DNA of 64,000 bases from an uncultured Bacteroidia bacterium (lineage in GTDB: Bacteria; Bacteroidota; Bacteroidia; Bacteroidales; CAJPTX01). This document shows, piece after piece, positions 20,001 through 25,928 of this stretch. The DNA is taken from NCBI GenBank assembly GCA_947252645.1, contig CAMXWF010000007.1, forward strand, positions 57,535 to 121,534. Direction: 5' to 3'. The position numbers were made by a program, and so were the translations under genes. Each line of letters starts with the position of its first letter. Positions within the stretch are counted from its first letter, which is position 1. The notes beneath the pieces were generated by a model. That model worked only from the letters and a program-made list of their open reading frames with translations. It was not told the origin of the DNA and made no database searches.

Positions 20001-21345
20001 CATCACTACTCAACTCACCTACCTTGTACGTGCGACCCTTGTAGGTGTATTCATACGCCACGCACAACACCTCATCGGCATTCAGTGGCATCTGCAACGA
20101 TATGTAGCCCAACTTGCTATTTAGCGTGTACTCGCTCGGCTGAAGCAGACGGGCATTCTCCAGCTTCTCGTAGTCGCTGCCATTCCGGAAACCACTCGGC
20201 AAAAGCCCGCCCAGCGCCGCCGTGGCACTCGACAAATCGCGCACATTCCCGTAGACTCCCCCCGTCATCTGCGCGTAGAGGCCATTGCTCCCATTGCTCG
20301 GATGGTCAATGCCCGTGGGCGGAAAAAGTACCGGATTATAAATATCGCCTGCCGGCTCGCCCAAATCCACAAAGGCCAGCACATCCCGCGCATTCTCAAA
20401 CTTCCCACGACGATTGGTAACCCATACCTCCAGCTTGGTCACCTCCACTCCACTATTGATCAGCGGAAGATAGCGCAGCGACTCATCGTAGTGATCGTAG
20501 AAAAACTTAGAAAGAAAAAAATGCCGGTTGGCCTCATATTCATCTGCACGCAAACTAAAGGACTGCGTCCGCGCGCCACCACGAACCTCTATCGAACGCG
20601 ACTCCCCCTTGCGCTGCGAAAATATCGAAGTGATCCCTAAACGCCCAAACTTCAAATCCGTCTTAAACCCAAAAAGATTCTGACTTCCCGTAATCAGCGT
20701 CCCAGGAAGCGGCATGCTCACATTACCTGCCTCTATCTTCTGGATTATCTCATCCTCCGTCCCCGTGTAATCCAACCGGATATTCTGCTCAAAATCAAAC
20801 GTGGCCTCCGTGTCGTACTTCATGTCCAGGCGTACCTTCGTGCCCACCTTGCCCACCACATTCACACGAAGCTTCGCCTTGAAATCAAAGGTCGTGCTGC
20901 TACGCATCGCCTCCGGCAGCGTGTAGTTCTCCGTCCGGCTATTGACCACACCAAACTGCACCTCTGCCGAACCCTGCGGCACTATCTCTATCGTGTTGCT
21001 GCCAAATATCCGGTCAAACGCCTCTCCGCCCACACGAAGCCGCGGCAACACGCCACCTCCCACCGTGGTCTCCTGCTCTCGGCGCTTCTCACGCCAGTAG
21101 CTGCGGATCAGCTCATTGCGCCGAAAATCCAAGTACTCCCCTGGCGCCAACACCTGCGGCATACCCACCCTATGGCCGTTGACCGTAGGGTACAGCACAT
21201 ACCGATCGCCCACCGCATCGTACTCAACCTCGTAGCTCCGCGCAGCCGCATGGAAAAAATCCGACAGCCCACCGCCGGACTCCTGCGCCCGCAGCGAACC
21301 CACCAACAGCACCAACACCAACAAGGCCCACGCTACACGTCTCAA
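14077..21345 (-). CDS. sov: type IX secretion outer membrane translocon Sov/SprA
   Basis: 2422 residues, the expected giant size for the SprA/Sov translocon, a single 36-strand barrel through which folded T9SS cargo leaves the cell. Signal peptide MRRVAWALLVLVLLVGSLRAQ, then the conserved start YVLYPTVNGHRVGMP, followed later by DMKYDTEATFDFEQNI and GRGSVYLDDFEANKTNIDLR, all recognisable SprA signatures. It follows ruvA by 81 bases in what looks like the end of a bamD-led unit, and its stop is 261 bases before porP. No frameshift is seen over 7.3 kb. Confidence 0.96.
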   Translation of the reverse strand: MRRVAWALLVLVLLVGSLRAQESGGGLSDFFHAAARSYEVEYDAVGDRYVLYPTVNGHRVGMPQVLAPGEYLDFRRNELIRSYWREKRREQETTVGGGVLPRLRVGGEAFDRIFGSNTIEIVPQGSAEVQFGVVNSRTENYTLPEAMRSSTTFDFKAKLRVNVVGKVGTKVRLDMKYDTEATFDFEQNIRLDYTGTEDEIIQKIEAGNVSMPLPGTLITGSQNLFGFKTDLKFGRLGITSIFSQRKGESRSIEVRGGARTQSFSLRADEYEANRHFFLSKFFYDHYDESLRYLPLINSGVEVTKLEVWVTNRRGKFENARDVLAFVDLGEPAGDIYNPVLFPPTGIDHPSNGSNGLYAQMTGGVYGNVRDLSSATAALGGLLPSGFRNGSDYEKLENARLLQPSEYTLNSKLGYISLQMPLNADEVLCVAYEYTYKGRTYKVGELSSDGVSAPQVLLVKLLKGTELSPSMPTWRLMMKNIYSLGTYQVSSQGFQLDVVYQDDDVGTKVNYMTRGAAKDVPLLTLLSLDRLNAQGDAGSDGVFDYVEGVTVQSAGGRVIFPVVEPFGAYLADKLGDPEVARQVAYTELYDSTLSKAEQVAEKNKFYLEGEYKSSSSSEIQLNAPNVPRGSVLVTAGGRRLVENTDYVVDYLLGTVRIINQGLLESGTPIKVSLESDMGLNLQVRRLLGTHMNYHFWDGFDLGATVLNLSERPFTKKVSYGQEAISNTIWGLDMRYTSELPWLTRAVDALPLIDTKAPSHLNVEAEFAHFIPGQSRYLAGRGSVYLDDFEANKTNIDLRMWNAWSLASVPQGQPELFPEASLVNNLDYGKQRALLAWYSIDPLFLRNSSLTPPHIRNNPDAQSSHFVREVVEQEIFPNRNTPQGMPSTLPVLNVAFYPAERGPYNYDSQAVNADGTLQHASDRWGGIMRSLVVTDFESSNIEYLEFWLMDPFVEGKGGSGGDLYVNLGNVSEDILRDGQKSYENGLPVRPEDPPAKRSAWGLVPSVQNSVMAFDNDPANRAKQDVGLDGLSSAAEQDFFGAYIGSLRAKLSPAALERAQEDPSSDDFRYFRSTAFDEAGTGILDRYKHFNGPEGNSPTSEQSTEAYPTSATTQPDMEDVNKDYTLSDNESYYQYRVSLRPGDMLVGRNYVTDKIVSRVELANGQTSEVSWYQFKIPVKEWERRVGHIEDFKSIRFIRLFLHGFSAPIVLRFATLGLVRGEWRRYDRSMLSAQESLGGATGGATTFEVSAVNIEENSRKSPVNYVMPPGVTREIDASQTVENELNEQSMVLRVQDLGDGDARAAYKMVGYDMRQYERIAMDVHGEQVGSEKLLDGELSVFLRLGSDYTDNYYECEVPLHLTSPGVYSNDLDADRALVWPEENRIEVTLKQFREVKLLRNNALRRGGISLQTPFSVEEGGRRLSVVGNPSFSSVRVLMIGIRNPKQRDARVDDGYPKSAEVWVNELRLSKVSDRGGVAAIASASANLADLGNLSVNGRLQSPGFGALEDRINGRVKEMSYEYTLSGDLEFGRFFPKRWGVSIPLYATFGQHYARPQYNPLDEDVPFEEALSHLPDRPLRDSLRSLALDFTQRQGVNVTNIRVAPEGFRGQVYDPGNVTLSYAYSGENARNVKTEYRNMRTHRGSLAYAYNGHPRSYEPFRQVRWLQSDYLALIRDINFTLYPRQMTFKTDMQRDYQEQQLRSIKSAKLHMPATYIKRWEWNRMYGFNWDLMRSLHLDYSATNLALIDEPLGAVNGVMGGEARSAWRAMVLRELGRFGRTTQYDQTINATYAVPINKLPFLDWVTGNASYRGEFRWHASPVFSDTVRISVGNTVQNARTVQLNGQMSFFSLYRKVGYLRGVLERFDKLANGESLTQEPQYKTVRYEGARITVKAGGSRTVTHNLGVKPETVTLYDEGGREMPLSFELLGVNKIRITVPSGVRRGRIVVEGKKEERTFNGRLLAEGGLRMLMMLKDVSVSWVSTGGTFLPGYLPGTMLLGMESFKPHAAPGFPFVLGWQDESFGLRAAERGWLTTDGFMQDVSKMTSTTTWSYRVSLEPFPYFRIELTGQRSFSRDQTGNYRAGADGQLRLLNPQIRGSLNLTTILIGTAFDRSSLKRGYQSQAYARFLLNRLPVARRLAAARAEGGRYSASALGPDGVYPSGYGALSQEVLVPAIISSYMGVEEGRVPLYPFLRIPLPNWSITYDGLSRLRGVKSVLRQLTLRHAYRANYVIGGYVSNEAYEAGADGFSYVRDQQENFVPQFQLGTVSLTEQFSPLIGVDMGWVNSLTTKLEVRKSRALSLSFSNNQLSDQDSWEFVVGAGYRFENLPLLMKTQLGGKKVQRSELRLQADFSWRDTQTILHKLSEGANVPMAGQRGYTIKLSADYMLTEQITVRAYFDRVVNTPLVSFSFPTSNTSGGISIRFSVEQ

Positions 21346-21426
21346 CTACACCCTTCTCCGCTATTACAAAAGTCTCGCTCGCCTCGCCAAAATCACCCAA
21401 GCCTGCGGAATACGAACACAAAACTC

Positions 21427-22011
21427 CTACAGCTCCTTGAGCGATGCCTTAATAAGCTGCTCCACGCTCGGCACCCCTCCACGCCCCAACACCTTATCCA
21501 CCACCTTCTCGCTCGCGCCACGATTAAAACCCAGCGTCACCAAGGCCGACAAAGCCTCCTCACGTATGCCCACACCCTGCATCACGCCGGCGCCCAGGCC
21601 CTGAACCTCTCCAGTACCCACCTTGCCCTGCAAATCCAACACTATCCGTTGCGACGTCTTCTGGCCTATCCCCTTCACGCGACGTATCGACGCATCATCG
21701 CCGCTATTAATCAAATCGCAAAGCTCCCCGCTCGCGTAGGCCGATAGCAGCATCCGGGCACTCGATGGACCAACACCCGACACCGTGATCAGCTGCCGAA
21801 AAAGACTCCGCTCTGCCTCCGTCACAAAGCCAAAAAACACATTGCTATCCTCGCGAAGCACCTGATGCACATAGAGCTTCACCTCCATATCCGGCCGCAA
21901 CGCCCCATAGCTCTGCATGCTCAGCTCCAGACGGTAGCCCACGCCTGCAGCCTCCACCACTGCGTAGGTGGGCGTGAGAAACACTACTATGCCGCGGATG
22001 TACTCGTACAT
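21427..22011 (-). CDS. ruvA: Holliday junction branch migration protein RuvA
   Basis: 194 residues. N-terminal OB fold (MYEYIRGIVVFLTPTYAVVEAAGVGYRLELS), then two helix-hairpin-helix motifs (ITVSGVGPSSARMLLS and VKGIGQKTSQRIVLDL), and a C-terminal three-helix domain (ALVTLGFNRGASEKVVDKVL) that binds RuvB. The tetramer holds the four-way junction while RuvB drives migration and RuvC cuts. 8 bases separate it from pdxA, so they are cotranscribed. Placement just before sov is also recalled from Porphyromonas. Confidence 0.96.
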   Translation of the reverse strand: MYEYIRGIVVFLTPTYAVVEAAGVGYRLELSMQSYGALRPDMEVKLYVHQVLREDSNVFFGFVTEAERSLFRQLITVSGVGPSSARMLLSAYASGELCDLINSGDDASIRRVKGIGQKTSQRIVLDLQGKVGTGEVQGLGAGVMQGVGIREEALSALVTLGFNRGASEKVVDKVLGRGGVPSVEQLIKASLKEL

Positions 22012-22019
22012 ACCATGCG

Positions 22020-23075
22020 CTAGCGCGTGTCGACCGACTCTTGACCCACTGTCTCCTCCCGGACGGCATCGTAGGCCGCCCGATGGCGTATCAAATCCTG
22101 TAGCAAATACACCGCATCGCGATACGACTGCAGCGACGCCTGCCCCTTGCCCGCTATCTCGTAGGCCGTCCCATGGTCGGGCGATGTCCGCAACAATGGC
22201 AAACCCGCCGTGAAATTCACCCCTGAACCAAACGACAAGGCCTTAAAGGGCGCCAAGCCCTGGTCGTGGTACATGGCTAGCACACCATCAAAATCCCGCC
22301 AACGCCCCGACCCAAAAAATCCATCCACTGCGTAGGGCCCCGATACCAGCGCCCCAGACAACACCGCCTCCTCTATCGCCGGCGCTATCTCCTCTATCTC
22401 CTCCTTGCCTATCAATCCACCCTCACCCGCATGGGGGTTCAGCCCAAGCACCGCCACGTTGGGGTTCTCCAGACCAAAATCCCGCTTGAGGCTCTCCACC
22501 AGCAAATGGAGCTTCTCCCCTACACGCGCCCGCGTGATCAGCGACGCCACGCGCGCTATGGGCTCATGGTTCGTCACCAAACCTACCCGAAGCTCCCCAG
22601 ACACCAGCAGCATGAGCGAACCCTGCTGACCCGTGGCCGACTCAAAGTACTCTGTATGGCCCGGAAAACCAAAATCCACAAGCGACATGGCGTGCTTGTT
22701 GATCGGGAGCGTCACCAGGCCATCCAGTCCCCCACGATGCCAATCGGCCACACTGGCCCGAAGCGCATCGTAAGCCGCCCGGGCCGAGCCGCTCGTCACT
22801 TGCCCTAGCTCTACCGTGGGCTCCTCCGCGCTGCACTCCACCACATTGAGACGATGCCAGCGAGCCTCATCTGCATGCTGCACTACGTTCAAAGGCTCAC
22901 CAGGCAAACCTAGAAGCTTACGGTAATAGCCCACCACGCGACTCGAACCGTATAGCACCGGGATGAAGCTGTCCATGAACTGCGCATCCTGCAGCGAACG
23001 CAATAGCAGCTCATAGCCCACCCCATTGATATCCCCCTGGGTCACACCCAACACGTAGTGCCCCTCTCGCATCAC
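22020..23075 (-). CDS. pdxA: 4-hydroxythreonine-4-phosphate dehydrogenase PdxA
   Basis: 351 residues. Starts GVTQGDINGVGYELLLRSL, the PdxA nucleotide-binding opening in its Bacteroidota variant, and carries GHTEYF, LGLNPHAGEGGLIGKEE and YHDQGLAPFKALSFGSGVNFTAGL, which supply the metal-binding His and substrate contacts. It oxidises 4-phosphohydroxy-L-threonine in the DXP-dependent route to pyridoxal phosphate. The second Met may be the true start. 8 bases after coaBC and 8 before ruvA. Confidence 0.95.
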   Translation of the reverse strand: MMREGHYVLGVTQGDINGVGYELLLRSLQDAQFMDSFIPVLYGSSRVVGYYRKLLGLPGEPLNVVQHADEARWHRLNVVECSAEEPTVELGQVTSGSARAAYDALRASVADWHRGGLDGLVTLPINKHAMSLVDFGFPGHTEYFESATGQQGSLMLLVSGELRVGLVTNHEPIARVASLITRARVGEKLHLLVESLKRDFGLENPNVAVLGLNPHAGEGGLIGKEEIEEIAPAIEEAVLSGALVSGPYAVDGFFGSGRWRDFDGVLAMYHDQGLAPFKALSFGSGVNFTAGLPLLRTSPDHGTAYEIAGKGQASLQSYRDAVYLLQDLIRHRAAYDAVREETVGQESVDTR

Positions 23076-23083
23076 TCGCCCTC

Positions 23084-24301
23084 CTAACTCCCGCAGTCCA
23101 ATAGGGCCACCAACTCATCCACTATGGCCTCGCTCAGAGACTGCTTACTCTCTAGCGGACGAAGCTCACCCTCTCCACTCGAACCGCAAATGCGCGCCCT
23201 ATTCGTGGAACAGCGGAAACCTGCTCCCTCGTCCTCCAAGCAATTCACTACGCAAAGCTCCAAACCCTTACGCACCATCTTATCTCGCACCACCGCAGAG
23301 CTATAGTGACTCTCCAAGGCAAAGCCCACGAGCACCTGCCCCGCCCGCTTCCGCTCGCCCAACGTGGCCGCAATGTCTGGATTCTGCACAAGCTGGAGCG
23401 TCAAGCCTCCCTCGCCGCGCTTGATCTTCTCTCGAGCAGCACTCGGCACCCGGTAATCCGCCACCGCAGCACTCATGACCCCGACCTGACACCTTTCCCA
23501 ATGCTCCAAGCACGCCGAGAGCATCTCACTCGCAGTCCGCACCTGGTGTACATGTAGCCCCTCACGCGCAGCCGGGATATGGGCCGCCGGCCCCGCCACG
23601 CACTCCACCGTGGCCCCTCGCGCCCAAAGACTCTCCGCCAGCGCGCTGCCCATCTGCCCCGACGAGCTATTACTCAGAAAACGCACCGGATCTATCGGCT
23701 CCTCCGTCGGGCCCAACGTCAATAGCACCCGCACACCCGTTAGCGCACCGCGGGGCCGCAACGCCTCCACAACACGCAGGAAAATCTCCTCAGGCTCCGG
23801 CAAACGACCTGCGCCCTCTAGTCCACTCGCCAGAAAACCCTCCCCCGCCGGCATCACCTTGACACCTGAAGCCTCCAGCAACCCAATGTTCTTCTGGACT
23901 ACCGGGTGCTTATACATCTGCAAATCCATCGCAGGTGCCAGCAGCACAGGACAACGAGCCGATAGGTACGTGGTCGTCAATAGATTATCCGCTATCCCCA
24001 TGGCTAGCTTGGCCAACGTATTGGCCGTACACGGGGCTATGACGAAAATATCAGCCCACATGCCAAGCTCCACGTGGCTATACCACGTGCCATCGTGCGC
24101 ATCGTAGAAGTCGCGCAGCACTGGGTGCTGGCTCAACGCAGAAACACTCAGCGGCGTGACAAAGTCGCAGGCTCGCGCCGTCATGACAACCTTCACCTCT
24201 GCACCCGCACTCACCAGCAAACGAATGAGGTGCAGCATCTTATAGGCCGCAATCCCGCCCGTAATCCCTACGAGCACATGCCGCCCCGATAGCCCACCCA
24301 T
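23084..24301 (-). CDS. coaBC: bifunctional phosphopantothenoylcysteine decarboxylase/phosphopantothenate-cysteine ligase
   Basis: 405 residues from the Met at 24301, chosen because MGGLSGRHVLVGITGGIAAYK is the family's natural N-terminus and leaves 10 bases after rpoZ; an upstream Met at 24352 would overlap rpoZ. The CoaC half has the flavin site GGIAAYK, the active-site His in SHVELG and the PAMDLQMY motif. The CoaB half has LLTLGPTEEPIDPVRFLSN-SSG and the synthetase lysine region around AAREKIKRGE. Makes 4'-phosphopantetheine from 4'-phosphopantothenate and cysteine for coenzyme A. Confidence 0.95.
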   Translation of the reverse strand: MGGLSGRHVLVGITGGIAAYKMLHLIRLLVSAGAEVKVVMTARACDFVTPLSVSALSQHPVLRDFYDAHDGTWYSHVELGMWADIFVIAPCTANTLAKLAMGIADNLLTTTYLSARCPVLLAPAMDLQMYKHPVVQKNIGLLEASGVKVMPAGEGFLASGLEGAGRLPEPEEIFLRVVEALRPRGALTGVRVLLTLGPTEEPIDPVRFLSNSSSGQMGSALAESLWARGATVECVAGPAAHIPAAREGLHVHQVRTASEMLSACLEHWERCQVGVMSAAVADYRVPSAAREKIKRGEGGLTLQLVQNPDIAATLGERKRAGQVLVGFALESHYSSAVVRDKMVRKGLELCVVNCLEDEGAGFRCSTNRARICGSSGEGELRPLESKQSLSEAIVDELVALLDCGS

Positions 24302-24311
24302 AGCCCTCTGC

Positions 24312-24692
24312 TCACGCACCCGTAGGCAACTCACCCGCGGCTGCCTCGACATCAGACGCCTCAGTTGCCTCCGGCGCCGACACCTTCAAGGCCCCCTCGA
24401 AAAACTCCCACTGCGCCAGCATCACCGGCTTCGGCAACCCCTCGTAGGCCCTCGATAGCTCGATCTGGTCATCGTCCTCAAACACCTCATCGAGCGAATC
24501 ATCGGCCAACGCAAAATCCGACAGCTTATCGTCCAGCTCCTCCTTGAGCTCCTTGGTGATCTGGTTCGCCCGTATCGTCATCGCCATCGTGGAAGCATAC
24601 ACATTGCCCGTACCCTCCATCAGCTCAGACACATTGTGCGTCTGCGTATTCACTGGCGCCTTCAGCTTCCGGTATTTCGTCAGGTAATCCAT
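24312..24692 (-). CDS. rpoZ: DNA-directed RNA polymerase omega subunit, Bacteroidota type
   Basis: 126 residues. The central part (TGNVYASTMAMTIRANQIT, then FEDDDQIELSRAYEGLPKP) matches the divergent omega/Rpb6-like family of Bacteroidota, which sits between bamD and coaBC in many of these genomes. Omega stabilises the beta-prime subunit of RNA polymerase. The last ~25 residues are an Ala/Glu-rich tail not expected to be structured. The neighbourhood supports the call strongly. Confidence 0.85.
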   Translation of the reverse strand: MDYLTKYRKLKAPVNTQTHNVSELMEGTGNVYASTMAMTIRANQITKELKEELDDKLSDFALADDSLDEVFEDDDQIELSRAYEGLPKPVMLAQWEFFEGALKVSAPEATEASDVEAAAGELPTGA

Positions 24693-24728
24693 CCTCTCTC
24701 CTTTTGTTTCGCCCGCGCTCGCTGCACG

Positions 24729-25574
24729 CTAGCGCAAAAATTCCGCATTCGGCTCTCGATCCAAGTACGCCATCGCACGCTTATAGTACCCACTCAACTC
24801 GTGGAGATACCGCGAATCGGGAAACTCGCTCAAAAACGACAAATAGGCATCCACTGCATACTGGTAGCGCTCCTGCTTCCTGCCCTCCACGCTCTTACAC
24901 GAAAGCAAGTAGGCACTCTTGGAAAGCATGTAGAGCAAATCCTCACGATAGGGCGTACGGGGATACTCCTCCAGCGTATAGCGCAGCGCCGCCACCGCCG
25001 CCCGATAGTCGCGCTGATGATAATACAACTTGGCCGATAGGTACTCCTTGCGCATCAACTTGGCGTGCAACTCCTCGGTTAGCTTCACGGCCTCGGCCAC
25101 GTGCTCTCCCTTAGGATACGTCTCCACGTAGCGCTGGAAACCCAGTATGGCCTTCTTTGTATACTCCTGATCAAGATCCGCACGCGGCGAAACCGCGTAG
25201 AGACTATACGCACTCATGTAGCACGCCTCGGGCGCAAACACACTGCTCGGATAATTGGTCGATACCTGGTCAAAAGAACTCGCCGCCAGCACATAATCCC
25301 CGCCATGGTAGTAGCAGTTCGACAGGTAGTACCCCAACGAATCGGCGCGACGCGACACCCGGTAGAGCGGCGCACAGCGCTCAAAAAAACTCTGCGCCCT
25401 ACTATACTTACCCCGCTCGTACAGCTGCACCCCCGTGGCATACTGCGCCGCCACATCCGTCCCCCGCAGCAGCTTCTCATACTTATTGCAGCCCACCAAC
25501 GCCGACAACAACAGCAGAACGCCCACCAACGCCCCAAACGGCCGACTCCCACGCACCACGACTCCCTTTAGCAT
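24729..25574 (-). CDS. bamD: outer membrane protein assembly lipoprotein BamD
   Basis: 281 residues from the Met at 25574, which has GGAGG five bases upstream; an in-frame Met at 25592 is possible. Lipoprotein signal with lipobox ALVGC (Cys29), then KYEKLLRGTD and a series of TPR-like helices (QLYERGKYSRAQSFFERC, YYLSNCYYHGGDYVLAASSFD, AYLSFLSEFPDSRY). BamD is the essential partner of BamA in folding outer membrane barrels, which would include Sov and PorP. It heads the bamD-rpoZ-coaBC-pdxA-ruvA-sov series. Confidence 0.93.
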   Translation of the reverse strand: MLKGVVVRGSRPFGALVGVLLLLSALVGCNKYEKLLRGTDVAAQYATGVQLYERGKYSRAQSFFERCAPLYRVSRRADSLGYYLSNCYYHGGDYVLAASSFDQVSTNYPSSVFAPEACYMSAYSLYAVSPRADLDQEYTKKAILGFQRYVETYPKGEHVAEAVKLTEELHAKLMRKEYLSAKLYYHQRDYRAAVAALRYTLEEYPRTPYREDLLYMLSKSAYLLSCKSVEGRKQERYQYAVDAYLSFLSEFPDSRYLHELSGYYKRAMAYLDREPNAEFLR

Positions 25575-25622
25575 CTCGCCTCCCATATGCACGCCACCCC
25601 ACTACTCCACGCAGCGCAGCCG

Positions 25623-25651
25623 CAAATATAACCATTTCCCGCACCTCGCAA
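25623..25651 (-). promoter_or_regulatory. Bacteroidota-type promoter for the bamD-sov unit
   Basis: Minus strand -7 TATATTTG (25623-25630), an exact TAnnTTTG match, with a TTG (25649-25651) 18 bases upstream as a candidate -33. The leader to bamD would be about 45 bases. Confidence 0.6.
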
Positions 25652-25757
25652 TGAAACCTCCAGACCAGAAAACCCAACGCACCGAATACTGCACCTCCCT
25701 ATCGCTACTCCCACGCATATCCTGAAACGCCCAAGGGCTAGGCCACTACAGAGCCTA

Positions 25758-25819
25758 CCGCACGCTCCTGGCCGAGCCAACAAACGAAACGTACCAAGCA
25801 TACCCCAAGCACACAACCA
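25758..25819 (+). repeat. dispersed repeat, copy A
   Basis: About 62 bases matching copy B at 33151-33213 in the same orientation. Shared blocks are CCGCACGCT, GAGCCAACAAACGA, CCAAGCAT, CCAAGCA and ACAACCA, with short divergent stretches between them. It lies in the 330-base gap between bamD and the restriction-methylation gene. Neither copy reads as a convincing protein, and the copies differ by a one-base indel. The rest of this gap shows only the bamD promoter. Confidence 0.7.
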
Positions 25820-25928
25820 ACCTGCTCGCATCAACCGACTGCGGCGGCAGATTTCTGTAGGAGCAAAAACTGTTGCCTGTATACAGCTGACCGGAAGGAG
25901 ATTTTTACTGTAAACTGCCTACTGGCAA

